A stretch of 64,000 nucleotides of DNA from Caldithrix sp. (GCA_020722815.1 DYKB01000007.1:17883-81882); one strand, 5' to 3'. Numbered from the stretch's first letter, positions 43,625 to 53,505 are shown. Notes: generated by a model not told the origin, from the letters alone. A program made the numbers and translations.

Positions 43625-45526
43625 TTAACTCCGGCGAATATAAATATCATACCAGATGCCAAACATCATGAGCGCCCACAGCCGATGGCTATGATTTTGT
43701 ACATTATTTAAATGTTCACGCTTTAATTGTTCCACATAATCCGGATTGAAAAATCCTTCGGCTTTAATATTTTCAGGTGAAAGAACTTCCATCATCATGG
43801 GTTTTAAATCTGTTTTAAGCCAATTTTTAATCGGGATACTAAAACCTTCCTTGCCCCGATATAAAATTTCATGGGGCAGGAATCGTTCCATCGCTTTTTT
43901 CAGGATATATTTGGTTTTCTGATGACTTAACCCGGCCAGCTTTAACATGCCGGGGATTTTTGTTGTATATTCAACCACGCGATAATCGATTAACGGTACC
44001 CGCGCTTCCAGCGAAGTTGCCATGCTCATGCGATCAACTTTTACCAGAATATCATCGACCATATAGGTTTTGATATCCACATATTGCTGCTGATCAATTG
44101 GTGAGCATCCCGACATGGCCTTAAAATAGCCGCGAATGAAATCGTAATATTCAGCCGGATTTAATTGCTTCATCAAATCACGAGAATAGAGCAAATCTTT
44201 TTCAGCTTCGGAAAGAAAAGTCATCCACCGAACATGCTGTAAATCCGGGGGCAATGCCGCACCTTCCACAAAACGTTTAAGCCGATTCACCAGGCCTTTT
44301 TTCTTCTCGGTTGGCGGAATTTTGGCGACTAATTTTTCAATAACCTGCTTTCTGAGAATACGTGGAATGGCTTCGTAGCGGCGCGCCATTTTATTGGCAA
44401 TGTAGGGATCATATCCGGCAAAGAGTTCATCGCCGCCATCACCAGAAAGGACCACCGTTACATATTCCCGTGCCATTTTTGAAACCAGATAAGTGGGGAA
44501 GAGGGAAAAATCACCAAAAGGCTCATCAACATAGTTTTTAACCAGATTCTCTGTTAAATCCACAGCATTGGGTTTGATGATGAATTCATGATGTTCCGTT
44601 TTGAATTTTTCGGCGATGATGCGTGCATATTTTAATTCATTGTAGGTGGCATCTTCAAAGCCGATTGAAAAGGTTTTCACCGGCTTATCCATGACACGAC
44701 TCATTAAGGCCACAATCGTGCTGGAATCGATCCCGCCACTGAGAAAAGCACCCAGTGGGACTTCGCTCATTAAGCGAATTTTTACCGCATCCTGTAAAAT
44801 GTCGATAAGCTCATCACAAATTTCAGCTTCGGAAGTTTTTTTCGGAACATTATAGGTAAAATCCCAATAACAGCGAATATTGACACGCCCCCGGTCCCAG
44901 CGTAAAGAATGCCCCTGGCGCAATTTATGAATTTCATTGAAAATGCTCAGGGGTGCCGGAATATATTCAAAAGTCAAAAATTTATCCAATGCCACTGGAT
45001 TGACATTTCTGGGCACTTTTTTCACCTGGAGGATGGATTTTAATTCAGAGCCGAATATAAGGCAATCATTATCCAGATAATAATAAAGCGGTTTTATCCC
45101 AAGCCGATCCCGCGCCATAAAAAGCCGTTTGTTTCGATCATCCCAGATGGCAAAAGCGAACATCCCATTCAATTTCTCGGGACAGGCTTCGCCATACTCT
45201 TCAAAAGCATGGAGAATCGTTTCTGTATCACTATTAGTTGAAAATTGATGCCCTTTTCGAATTAGTTCGGCACGAACTGATTGATAATTATAAATTTCGC
45301 CATTAAAAACAATCCAGACCGTACCATCTTCATTACAAATAGGCTGATGCCCGCCTGCCAGATCGATAATACTGAGACGACGCATGCCGATTCCCACATT
45401 TTCCTGGACATAGACGCCCTCGTCATCCGGACCGCGATGGGTGATGACTTTACACATCTGCCGGACAACGGACTCCTCGACCTTCTCATCCCGATTGAAA
45501 TTAAGCATACCACAAATTCCGCACAT
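43625..45526 (-). CDS. asnB: Glutamine-hydrolysing asparagine synthase
   Basis: A 633-residue AsnB. The glutaminase half is complete: MCGICG with catalytic C2, RRLSIIDL, NGEIYN (75-80) and SDTETI; the synthase half has SGGIDS (263-268). It amidates aspartate or, in surface-glycan loci, a uronic acid. It is the last gene of the unit headed by the STAS, Wza-like and Wzc-like genes, so a glycan-modifying role is likely but not certain. AGGAG lies ahead of the ATG. The paralogue at 34584-36467 lacks the catalytic cysteine. Confidence 0.9.
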   Translation of the reverse strand: MCGICGMLNFNRDEKVEESVVRQMCKVITHRGPDDEGVYVQENVGIGMRRLSIIDLAGGHQPICNEDGTVWIVFNGEIYNYQSVRAELIRKGHQFSTNSDTETILHAFEEYGEACPEKLNGMFAFAIWDDRNKRLFMARDRLGIKPLYYYLDNDCLIFGSELKSILQVKKVPRNVNPVALDKFLTFEYIPAPLSIFNEIHKLRQGHSLRWDRGRVNIRCYWDFTYNVPKKTSEAEICDELIDILQDAVKIRLMSEVPLGAFLSGGIDSSTIVALMSRVMDKPVKTFSIGFEDATYNELKYARIIAEKFKTEHHEFIIKPNAVDLTENLVKNYVDEPFGDFSLFPTYLVSKMAREYVTVVLSGDGGDELFAGYDPYIANKMARRYEAIPRILRKQVIEKLVAKIPPTEKKKGLVNRLKRFVEGAALPPDLQHVRWMTFLSEAEKDLLYSRDLMKQLNPAEYYDFIRGYFKAMSGCSPIDQQQYVDIKTYMVDDILVKVDRMSMATSLEARVPLIDYRVVEYTTKIPGMLKLAGLSHQKTKYILKKAMERFLPHEILYRGKEGFSIPIKNWLKTDLKPMMMEVLSPENIKAEGFFNPDYVEQLKREHLNNVQNHSHRLWALMMFGIWYDIYIRRS

Positions 45527-45628
45527 TCAAATCCACTCCTGTAATAATTTATGCCCCCCGCTCCTTCACCTGTCTAATTGGTTCTCAAAAAAAGCGGATT
45601 TTTTATAATTGTTTCCGTCTACTGATTT

Positions 45629-46828
45629 TTATTTCGCCTGTTTCTTGGCGTTTTTTACTTTTTCAGCCAGGAATTCATAGACTTTGTTGGTTTTTTCCAA
45701 ATAAATATGATAACTATATTTCTCAGCAGCCACTTTTTGCGCAGCAGCGGCTATTTTTTGTCGCAATTCTGCACTTGCCACCAGTTTGAGAAGACCATCG
45801 CCAAAAGCTTCCGGCGTAATTTCAGTTAAAATCGAAATTTCATCATTTAAAACCTGTGTATGCGTAATGTGGCGGGTTGCCACCACGGGTTTACCGGAGC
45901 GCAGATAGGAATAGATTTTCAACGGGGTATTATTCCCTTCGATACGCGGTGTCGCCAGAATATCGGCCAGTTGAGTATAGCTGGGGACCTGTCCCGGCTT
46001 TACCGAACCGGTAAAAATGAAATTTTCAGCGACCTGAAGCTCTTTTGCCATGGTTTGATATTTTTGCACCTGCATGGGGTTACCACCGACCAGAAAGAAA
46101 ACGACATTTTTATGTTTTTTCAAAACAGAAACACTGCTCTGAATTAATAAATCGATACCCTGATAATGTTCAAAGGTACCCGCATAAAGCACAACAACCT
46201 TATCTTTTAATTGATATTTTTCCCGAAGTTGTTCGACCGGAATATTGTCGGATGGGAAAATCTCCTCATCATGTCCCAAATTTTCCAGCAGCATATTGAA
46301 TTTATCAGGAAAAAGTCCGGAAACATAATTATGAAGCTCAGGGCAGATTGTGATGACGGCTTCGGAATTGGTGATGGTATGCCGTTCCAATTTTTCGAAA
46401 ATGGTGATCAGTCGGCGCAATTTGGTGAATTTAAAATTTGTCAATTGCTGGGGCAGGCTCGAATGCATGTCATATAAATGAATTAAATTATACTTTTTCG
46501 CCAGCCGTGGCCCAAAGAATCCAGCTTCTTCATGGGTGTGTAAGATATCATATTTATTATTGTTAAGCAACTCCAATGCTTTGCGATATAAATAAATGTC
46601 GAAAATAATTTTTCGTTTTGATGGACCAACGGCGATTTTGCGAAAAAACGGAACCGGTGAAGTTCGAAAGATGCGCACATTTTCAATTGGAATATCTTCC
46701 CCAATGGGATAAGTTACCAGATCGACGTGATGACCTAATTTTGAGAGCGTCCGTAAACGATGCAAAACACTGAGAGGGGTTCCTCGTGGAGAGAACCATG
46801 GCTGCGGTGCAATCATGAGTACTTTCAT
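45629..46828 (-). CDS. GT4-family glycosyltransferase
   Basis: A 399-residue GT-B enzyme: APQPWFSPRGTPLSVLHRL at the start (G-rich loop), HTHEEAGFFG, DMHSSLPQQL, VLYAGTFEHYQGIDLLI, and donor-site TPRIEGNNTPLKIYSYLRSGKPVV. AAGGAAG lies 10 bp before the ATG. It follows the initiating sugar-phosphate transferase gene, so it probably adds the second sugar (inference). Confidence 0.86.
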   Translation of the reverse strand: MKVLMIAPQPWFSPRGTPLSVLHRLRTLSKLGHHVDLVTYPIGEDIPIENVRIFRTSPVPFFRKIAVGPSKRKIIFDIYLYRKALELLNNNKYDILHTHEEAGFFGPRLAKKYNLIHLYDMHSSLPQQLTNFKFTKLRRLITIFEKLERHTITNSEAVITICPELHNYVSGLFPDKFNMLLENLGHDEEIFPSDNIPVEQLREKYQLKDKVVVLYAGTFEHYQGIDLLIQSSVSVLKKHKNVVFFLVGGNPMQVQKYQTMAKELQVAENFIFTGSVKPGQVPSYTQLADILATPRIEGNNTPLKIYSYLRSGKPVVATRHITHTQVLNDEISILTEITPEAFGDGLLKLVASAELRQKIAAAAQKVAAEKYSYHIYLEKTNKVYEFLAEKVKNAKKQAK

Positions 46829-46869
46829 AATTTGCTAACTTCCTTGTTATAATTCCCCGGATATAAAAC

Positions 46870-46899
46870 TTCAAAGCTTCCAAAATGGAAGCTTTTGAA
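46870..46899 (-). terminator. Hairpin after the sugar-phosphate transferase gene
   Basis: AAAGCTTCC (46873-46881) and GGAAGCTTT (46887-46895) form a perfect 9-bp stem with a 5-nt loop, extended by TTC/GAA. On the minus strand it is followed by GAAGTTTTAT, a weak T tract. It may be a partial terminator or mRNA-stabilising hairpin between two genes of the same unit. Confidence 0.45.
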
Positions 46900-46981
46900 T
46901 TCCTATTAATGTATATAAAATTTGTTATAAATCGACTAAAAAATTAAAAATAGCGATGCAGGTAGATCGTTCGTGATGACA

Positions 46982-48439
46982 CTAACTCGCCCCATATCCA
47001 AACAGAACCACAAAAAAGGTTTTGATAAAAATTTTCAAATCCATCCATAGCGACCATTCATCGATATATCGCAAGTCCATCTCCATCCAGGTCGTAAAAC
47101 TCAATTTATTCCGTCCACTGACCTGCCAGATGCATGTCAATCCCGGCCGCAAGCTTAGTCGCCGACGCTGCCAGAGCTGATACATCTCTACTTCCACCGG
47201 GAGTGGTGGGCGTGGCCCGACGATACTCATATCACCCTTGAGCACATTAATCAGTTGGGGTAATTCATCAATGCTAAATTTACGGATAAAACGCCCGACA
47301 CGGGTGATGCGGGGGTCGCGTTTCATTTTAAATACCGGGCCATCCATTTCATTGGCTTTCAATAGTTCGCGTTTTTTCATTTCGGCATTAACATGCATGG
47401 AACGGAACTTGTAAAGCCAGAATTTTCTGCCATTTAAACCGCTTCTAATCTGTTTAAAGAAAACGGGACCGGGGGAGGTTAATTTTATCGCCAGCGCGGT
47501 GAGCAAGAAAATTGGACTGACGACCAATAATCCAAAAACAGCAACCACAATATCAAACAATCTTTTAATAAAAAGCTCCCATTCCCGGGCTGAAAATGTC
47601 TCAAACTCGAGAAGAGGGTAAGATCCAAAATTTGTCTGCCGGATCTTGGCAATTTTGAGATCATATAAATCCATCGCAATCGCGGTGGGTATTCCTTCAC
47701 GTTCGCATGCCAGAATGACCTCATCAATGCGATGGAGCCATAAGCGGGGTACCACAAAGATAACCCGATCAATCACCTTCCAATGTAAAATGGATGGAAT
47801 ATCCTGAATGCGACCGAGAACCCGATACCCTTCGACCTTTTTTCCATACAGGTTGTGCTCATCATCAATTAGCCCAACAATCTGTAAGCCCCAGCTTCGA
47901 TGCAAATCAATTGTTCGAATAAATTCCCGGGCCCGGCGTCCTGTTCCGACAACCAGGATATTGATCTGGTTATAACCGCGTTTATATCCCAGTTCAAGAA
48001 TAAGCGCGAGAATTTTTTTGCCAACGGTCAAAAAAATCATTGTTACAATGGTGAACAAACCGATAAAGAATCGGCTGGTGAGTTCTAATTTTTCAATAAA
48101 AATAATACTACTCAGGGCGAAAAAAGAGACTGCCGTTGCTTTGATAATAATAATGACCGTCTTCCGATAAGCACGCGTCCGAAAATCTTTGTACATCCCA
48201 AATTTGGAAAGCAAGATAATCAGGATTGGAAGAATCATCGAAATCCAGGTAATATTTTTCTGGGAAAAATAGAGCATTCCTTCCAAGGAAGGTTCGACCG
48301 CGTAGGCCATTTTCCCAAGCCGTAAAATATCCCGGACATAATCACTAAAATAATAGGAGACAACAAATGCGAAAATGATAACAATCGCGTCCAAAACTCG
48401 GATTAATTGTCTTTGAAAAGTTTCCTTTTCTTTAACCAT
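46982..48439 (-). CDS. Polyprenyl-phosphate sugar-phosphate transferase (WcaJ/WbaP-type, initiating)
   Basis: A 485-residue membrane enzyme. Four N-terminal helices and a CoA-binding-like domain (ILVVGTGRRAREFI) precede the C-terminal bacterial-sugar-transferase domain from about 295: KRLFDIVVAV helix, VFFKQIRSGLNGRKFWLYKFRSM (in parts), DELPQLINVLKGDMSIVGPRPP and RPGLTCIWQVSGR. It transfers sugar-1-phosphate to undecaprenyl phosphate and so starts the repeat unit at the cytoplasmic face. AGAGG lies 8 bp before the ATG. It follows the UDP-GlcA-epimerase-like gene by 56 bp. Confidence 0.92.
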   Translation of the reverse strand: MVKEKETFQRQLIRVLDAIVIIFAFVVSYYFSDYVRDILRLGKMAYAVEPSLEGMLYFSQKNITWISMILPILIILLSKFGMYKDFRTRAYRKTVIIIIKATAVSFFALSSIIFIEKLELTSRFFIGLFTIVTMIFLTVGKKILALILELGYKRGYNQINILVVGTGRRAREFIRTIDLHRSWGLQIVGLIDDEHNLYGKKVEGYRVLGRIQDIPSILHWKVIDRVIFVVPRLWLHRIDEVILACEREGIPTAIAMDLYDLKIAKIRQTNFGSYPLLEFETFSAREWELFIKRLFDIVVAVFGLLVVSPIFLLTALAIKLTSPGPVFFKQIRSGLNGRKFWLYKFRSMHVNAEMKKRELLKANEMDGPVFKMKRDPRITRVGRFIRKFSIDELPQLINVLKGDMSIVGPRPPLPVEVEMYQLWQRRRLSLRPGLTCIWQVSGRNKLSFTTWMEMDLRYIDEWSLWMDLKIFIKTFFVVLFGYGAS

Positions 48440-48495
48440 CCATCAACCTCTGGTCAGAAATAATATCACGTCCTTGTTTCAATTAATCCACTTCA

Positions 48496-49449
48496 TTATT
48501 TATTTTTTTGTTGCAGAAACCATTCAACAAATCGCTTGATTCCAACTTCGACCGGGATACCCGGTCGATAATCCAGTTCCTTCTTTGCCAGTGAAATATC
48601 CGCATACGTAATCGGGACATCGCCTGGCTGGAAGGGCATTTGTTGAATGATGGCTTTTTTATTTAAATTTTCTTCAATTAATTCAATCAAACGTTTCAGG
48701 CTGGTTGTGCGCGATTCGCCCAGATTATAAATTTTATAACCAGCCGGTCGATCAATGGCCTGAATTACGCCATGGATGATATCATCCACATATGTGTAAT
48801 CGCGTTCCGATTGCCCATCACCAAACATTTGGATTGACTTGCCGGCATAAATAAGGTCGGCAAATTTGTGAATTGCCATGTCCGGCCGCTGACGCGGGCC
48901 ATATACAGTGAAAAAGCGTAAACAGGTTATGGCAATCTGATATAAATGATGATAAGTATAAGCCATAATTTCAGCCGCGCGTTTGGTGGCAGCATAAGGC
49001 GAAACGGGTTGATTAACTGCATCCGATTCGCTAAAGGGGACCTTTTCGTTTTTGCCGTAGACCGAGGAGGTAGATGCCAACACGAATCGTTTAATCTGAT
49101 GAATCCGCGCCATTTCCAATAAATTCATGGTCCCGCGGATATTTACTTCCTGATATAAGAAAGGTTCTTTTAACGAGGGGCGTACTCCAGCGCGTGCAGC
49201 AAGATGAACAATGATATCATAGCTGTTTTTATTGAAAAGTTGGGATACTAACGCATCATCTAAAATATCGCCTGCTATGAGTTTATAGGTTGAATAATTT
49301 AAGCTCTGTTTAATATTTTCGCGTTTAATCGCCGAATCATAATAATCGTTAAAATTATCGAGACAATCGATCTGATCCCCGCGCTTTAATAACGCCTCTG
49401 CGAGATGAGAACCAATAAAACCGGCACCACCAGTTAGTAATATTTTCAT
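48496..49449 (-). CDS. UDP-glucuronate 4-epimerase-like SDR
   Basis: A 317-residue extended SDR with TGGAGFIG (6-13) and Y152-x3-K156 (PYAATKRAAE). The segments LDNFNDYYDSAIK, RAGVRPSLKEP and FFTVYGPRQRPDMA are characteristic of UDP-glucuronate C4-epimerases, which make UDP-galacturonate. A UDP-uronate product would fit two AsnB-like amidases in the locus. AAGG lies 5 bp before the ATG. Exact substrate is inferred from family resemblance. Confidence 0.83.
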   Translation of the reverse strand: MKILLTGGAGFIGSHLAEALLKRGDQIDCLDNFNDYYDSAIKRENIKQSLNYSTYKLIAGDILDDALVSQLFNKNSYDIIVHLAARAGVRPSLKEPFLYQEVNIRGTMNLLEMARIHQIKRFVLASTSSVYGKNEKVPFSESDAVNQPVSPYAATKRAAEIMAYTYHHLYQIAITCLRFFTVYGPRQRPDMAIHKFADLIYAGKSIQMFGDGQSERDYTYVDDIIHGVIQAIDRPAGYKIYNLGESRTTSLKRLIELIEENLNKKAIIQQMPFQPGDVPITYADISLAKKELDYRPGIPVEVGIKRFVEWFLQQKNK

Positions 49450-49543
49450 AGCTACCTTTTTAAATTTATATGCTCATCAAATTGAATAAATCTTAAAATT
49501 GGCTAAATTAAGAATCCGCTCAAAAATCAATGGTAAATTTGGC

Positions 49544-49606
49544 TTTGACAGGTTCGGCCAAGAGCATCTGCCGGACACTGAGCCTGTCGAAGGGTACTTT
49601 TACCCT
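49544..49606. repeat. Dispersed-type repeat with nested hairpins
   Basis: TTTGACAGGTTC (49544-49555) faces GAGCCTGTCGAA (49580-49591), and AGGGTACTTTTACCCT (49591-49606) forms a perfect 6-bp stem. The ACTGAGCCTGTCGAAGGG segment is the core of a repeat I recall from many bacterial genomes. It lies in the 179-bp gap after the Wzc-like gene. Confidence 0.6.
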
Positions 49607-49628
49607 GTTTTATTGAGGGGATAATAAA

Positions 49629-51971
49629 TTAATAATGATAATAACTATAACCATCATGCGCCAGATTCGCCTCAGCACCATTCAGGACGACTCCCAGAAT
49701 CTTCGCTGGTACATTTCGAAACATTTCCAATTTTAATTTCGCCACATCGCGATTGGTAACGCCACTTCGAACGACCAGCACGACGCCATCGACCTGGGTT
49801 CCGATTACGACGGCATCTGTTGCCGCATTTAAGGGGGGACTGTCGAAAATAATAATTTCAAAACGTCGTTTCGCCTGTTCCAGAAATCTTTTCATCTGCA
49901 AAGAGCCCAACACTTCAGATGGATTTGGAATTAATGAACCGCACGGGACTACCGAGAGGTTGGGTATATATGTTTCCCGGATAACCTGTGAAAAAGTATG
50001 GGAATTGGTTAAAAAATTCGTAAATCCAGGTTCTTTGCTTATTCCAAATGTATTATGTAACACCCCCCGGCGCAAATCGGCATCCACCAGCAAGGTATTG
50101 CTGCGTTGTTGGGCCATTGAAATGGCAATATTTGAAGAAGTAAATGATTTGCCATCGCCCGGAGCGGTGCTGGTAATCACCAGCGTATGGATTTTCCCGT
50201 TCTGCTTCGAGAAAAGCAAATTGGTTCGTAATGAACGATACGCTTCACCTATGGGTGTTGGTGAATAATCGTGCGTTACTATTTGTTCGTCAATTTTTTT
50301 AATTTTTTCTTCATCTTTAAAATCATCGGTTCCGGTAAAATTGATGACCGGGATCGTTCCCAATACTTTTAATTTTAAAAACTTTTTAATATCGTCGGTA
50401 GTCTGAATACTTTTATCCATGAACTCAAGTAAGATCGCAACCCCCAATCCTAAAACGATGCTCACCAAAAAACCAATTAATGCTCTTTTCTTTTTATCGG
50501 CATTCACCGGTAATTCAGGAACTTCCGCTTTCTGAAAAATTTCAATATTTTCCGTTTCAACCGTAAGATTCATTTCCAGGGTTTGCACTTCAGTTTTTAG
50601 TTTATCAAAATTTTCCTGATCCCGTTGCCATTCGCGTTCCAACTCCTGCTGTCGCAATTTTTCCTGGGGCATGGAATTCAGCCGTTGATCGATGGTGCTG
50701 ATGCGACGTTGTGACTGACGAATTCTTAGATTTAACGCATCCAGATGTGTTTTGGCGGCACTTTCAATCTGCCAATAGACACTTAAAATTTCATCATTTA
50801 ATTGTTTTATGGTTGGGTGATCTTCAGTAACCCGGTTTAATTGTGATTCGCGCTTCGATTCCAGTTCGGCCAGTTTATTACCCAATATGCGTATTTCTGA
50901 ATTTGTATCAAATGTCGGCATTTGTAGCAAACTATTAAAGTGTAATTTTAAACTGGTTGAATACCGTCGTCCACTATTTTGAATCTCGGTATTTAAGCGG
51001 TCGATCATACTGATGAGACGTTCTTTTTCCATCTCCAGCGCATCAATTTGTGTTCGGACGGTTTCACGTTCCTGTGTTTGAGAACCGACTTCACTATCAA
51101 GACCTAAAAAATGTGTTCTTTCGAATTCTTTTAATGCACCAGCACTCCTGTTAAGCTTCTCTTCAGCCAGTTCGAGCTGTTGTTTTAAAATTCTTAGTTT
51201 TTTGCTGGTATCACTTTCCTTGATGTCAATGCTTTCGCGTTTATAAATTTCAGCCAGGCTATTGACTGTTTTGGCAACCAAAATTGGATCTGAACCACTT
51301 AATCTTAAATTTAAAAGGGTTGCATCCTCCCGAAAAGTTACCAGCAGTTGTGATTGCAATGTCTCAATTGCTGACTTCATCTTTTGGATGGTAAAATGGA
51401 CCTCTGGCGGCAAACTGTCGATATTTTCCACAAAGGTAAATTTTAGTCCATTCATGGAAAATGAATTGTAGGTATAATCTGAAACATAGCCGCTATCCAG
51501 AACAACACCTTCTTTAATATCCGCTGGAAAATATCGTAATTCAAAAGCGCCATAATCACCGAATTTTAATGCATAATCACCTGCTTTTGGTTCACTGGTA
51601 GTTGAAAATTCTTTAAAAATCTGATGGCGATTTATATTTTTTTTACTTTCTTTATTATTGATACGCAGACTTAGCCCAAGTTCTTGCACGACCTTACGCA
51701 AGAAGCGTTGACTGGAAAGTTCCGTCCAGCGGGTACGTTGGATATAGCTATAATTTTCGGCAGCATAATCTTTAAAACGTAAAACTGTTTCCGCTTCATA
51801 GATTGGCGCTTCGAGTTTTACGTAGATCATCCAGGGGATGGTTACTAACAAGGTGATAATAATTACCAGCCATTTTCGTTTTTTAATTCCATTCACTAGT
51901 TTATTAAAATCAAAACCGCCGTCTTCTTCCTCTTCACCATCAAAGTAAAGTTGGTCATTCTGATCAACCAT
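49629..51971 (-). CDS. Wzc-like polysaccharide co-polymerase and tyrosine autokinase
   Basis: A 780-residue inner-membrane protein. Order: acidic N-terminus, helix at about 34-50, Wzz-type periplasmic domain, long coiled coil (about 270-490), second helix (about 505-525), then a cytoplasmic BY-kinase. Kinase sites: Walker A APGDGKS (603-609), Walker A' LLVDADLRR (628-635), Walker B IIFDSPP (708-714). It ends in a short tyrosine cluster (GYSYYHY) with four Tyr, the usual autophosphorylation tail. It controls chain length and export together with the Wza-like protein 32 bp upstream. AGGAG lies 7 bp before the ATG. Confidence 0.92.
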   Translation of the reverse strand: MVDQNDQLYFDGEEEEDGGFDFNKLVNGIKKRKWLVIIITLLVTIPWMIYVKLEAPIYEAETVLRFKDYAAENYSYIQRTRWTELSSQRFLRKVVQELGLSLRINNKESKKNINRHQIFKEFSTTSEPKAGDYALKFGDYGAFELRYFPADIKEGVVLDSGYVSDYTYNSFSMNGLKFTFVENIDSLPPEVHFTIQKMKSAIETLQSQLLVTFREDATLLNLRLSGSDPILVAKTVNSLAEIYKRESIDIKESDTSKKLRILKQQLELAEEKLNRSAGALKEFERTHFLGLDSEVGSQTQERETVRTQIDALEMEKERLISMIDRLNTEIQNSGRRYSTSLKLHFNSLLQMPTFDTNSEIRILGNKLAELESKRESQLNRVTEDHPTIKQLNDEILSVYWQIESAAKTHLDALNLRIRQSQRRISTIDQRLNSMPQEKLRQQELEREWQRDQENFDKLKTEVQTLEMNLTVETENIEIFQKAEVPELPVNADKKKRALIGFLVSIVLGLGVAILLEFMDKSIQTTDDIKKFLKLKVLGTIPVINFTGTDDFKDEEKIKKIDEQIVTHDYSPTPIGEAYRSLRTNLLFSKQNGKIHTLVITSTAPGDGKSFTSSNIAISMAQQRSNTLLVDADLRRGVLHNTFGISKEPGFTNFLTNSHTFSQVIRETYIPNLSVVPCGSLIPNPSEVLGSLQMKRFLEQAKRRFEIIIFDSPPLNAATDAVVIGTQVDGVVLVVRSGVTNRDVAKLKLEMFRNVPAKILGVVLNGAEANLAHDGYSYYHY

Positions 51972-52003
51972 TCAAAATCTCCTGCACCTGAATCATGTAT
52001 GAT

Positions 52004-52678
52004 TTATTTAATTTGACTATAGTTCTTATAAAGGATTACCGCTGTCATCAAGAAGGTCAAATAATCACGTACCAGTTGAAAACTGATTGAATTTTTTCCG
52101 GGCGCAATTAATTGATCACCGGATTGAATTCCAATATCAGTAATTGAATAACCCTTTTCAAATTGGCTCATTAAATCCCTGATAATCACTTTTCCGCCCC
52201 GTTCGACACGCATTTTTTTAAGATCACAATCATATGACGGTCCTTCTGCCTGTTCAACCACTTCCCATAAGGAACCAGTCGGTTCAACTCGATAGGCACC
52301 TGGTTTATTAAATTCACCCTGTAAAATAACACGAATCAAAGGAATTATATAAATTACTGGATCTTTTATATAGGGGGTATATTTTTCTAACAAGATATCG
52401 CTTAACCGTTCTGAAGTCATTCCGGTTACTTTAATTTTTCCGATGATCGGAAAAACTGCACTCCCATCGCCGTCGATTGTATAGTCATCAGTCAATTGAC
52501 TGCTCAAACTCGATTTTAAATCTTCCGGTATTAGCTGCCATACTTTTATGCGAATACCATCGCCTGGTTGGAACGTATAACCTGATTTCCCCTTAAATAA
52601 GCTCGACTGTGGAAACGCTGAAAATGACAAACAATAACCTAAAAAAAATAAAATCCAAATTAATTGTCGTTGAATCAT
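52004..52678 (-). CDS. Wza-like polysaccharide export protein (short form)
   Basis: A 224-residue exported protein. Signal peptide (about 6-24, ending SFSAFPQ), then the Poly_export domain (GYTFQPGDGIRIKVW to YTPYIKDP), one SLBB domain (VILQGEFNKPGAYRV) and a C-terminal hydrophobic segment. Full-length Wza is about 380 residues with more SLBB domains and an outer-membrane helix, so this is a reduced form; no lipobox cysteine is seen. I use the ATG at 52678 behind AAAGGG; a GTG at 52747 would add 23 residues before the signal peptide. Confidence 0.84.
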   Translation of the reverse strand: MIQRQLIWILFFLGYCLSFSAFPQSSLFKGKSGYTFQPGDGIRIKVWQLIPEDLKSSLSSQLTDDYTIDGDGSAVFPIIGKIKVTGMTSERLSDILLEKYTPYIKDPVIYIIPLIRVILQGEFNKPGAYRVEPTGSLWEVVEQAEGPSYDCDLKKMRVERGGKVIIRDLMSQFEKGYSITDIGIQSGDQLIAPGKNSISFQLVRDYLTFLMTAVILYKNYSQIK

Positions 52679-52794
52679 TCGAAATCCCTTTCTAAATTGC
52701 AATGGATGAATTAGAGACTTTATAAGTAACTCATTTAAATTTATCACTCAGTAAAATTTGTATCACGAAAGATTTTTGTATATTTTTATAACTA

Positions 52795-53505
52795 TCATCG
52801 TGACCGATAAAATCGAATTCGTTTTGCTTCGGTATCCCAGTTGTTTTTTTTGAGGATCTGGAACAGTTTAATCGGACTCACTTTTGTATTACCATAAAGA
52901 GGCGTACTTAATATTTTTCGGATTTGAAAAATATTGTTTAATGGATTATCAATGATGATTAACCGAATTTTTTCAACCAATGGTAATCGGGCATAATCAA
53001 CTTTTTGGGTTTTCTTCTTGGTTACTACTCTTCCCCCTTTTTCTGATGGGGCAATGTCTTCCCGGGCAATTCTGGGCGCTGCAATTTCTGCTGGTGAAAC
53101 CGTTGTCATTTGGCGTTGCTGACTTTTTGAAATATCATATCCCAACGCAATGTCAAAATCATTGATCGCTTCTTCGATATTGTCATAATACGTTAAAATT
53201 CGATTAAATTCTAACATTTCAAATACTTCATAGACGTCGGGCATCATCTGAACAATTCGTAAATCGCCACCGCTTTCCCGAATAGAACGAATTTCGCCCA
53301 CCATGACTCCCCAACCGGCGCTGCTCACATAATTTACGGCTCCCATATCAATGACCAAATTCAAAACCCCCTGCTCGAGTGTCTGATTGATGTGTCGATG
53401 AAGCTCTGAACAAGTATTGGTATCAACAAATCCCTGTACTTGCAATAATACAATATTTCCCTTTGCGCCAACTCGATTTGTTTTAACTTCAACACCTTGT
53501 TCCAT
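52795..53505 (-). CDS. STAS-domain protein with an unassigned C-terminal domain
   Basis: A 236-residue protein. Residues about 5-115 form a STAS/anti-sigma-antagonist domain; the phosphorylatable serine site is YVSSAGWG with S61/S62. A basic linker (KKKTQK) leads to a roughly 65-residue helical C-terminal domain (LPLVEKIRLIIIDNP to WDTEAKRIRFYRSR) that I do not recognise. It heads the Wza-like/Wzc-like unit, so it may set polysaccharide output through a partner-switching system; no anti-sigma kinase or phosphatase is in the window. AGGGA lies ahead of the ATG. Confidence 0.82.
   Translation of the reverse strand: MEQGVEVKTNRVGAKGNIVLLQVQGFVDTNTCSELHRHINQTLEQGVLNLVIDMGAVNYVSSAGWGVMVGEIRSIRESGGDLRIVQMMPDVYEVFEMLEFNRILTYYDNIEEAINDFDIALGYDISKSQQRQMTTVSPAEIAAPRIAREDIAPSEKGGRVVTKKKTQKVDYARLPLVEKIRLIIIDNPLNNIFQIRKILSTPLYGNTKVSPIKLFQILKKNNWDTEAKRIRFYRSR

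Noticed and set aside
43375-43671. 98-codon open frame on the plus strand
   Set aside because: No Shine-Dalgarno, overlaps the asnB 3' end and its terminator, and the composition is that of A/T-rich non-coding DNA.
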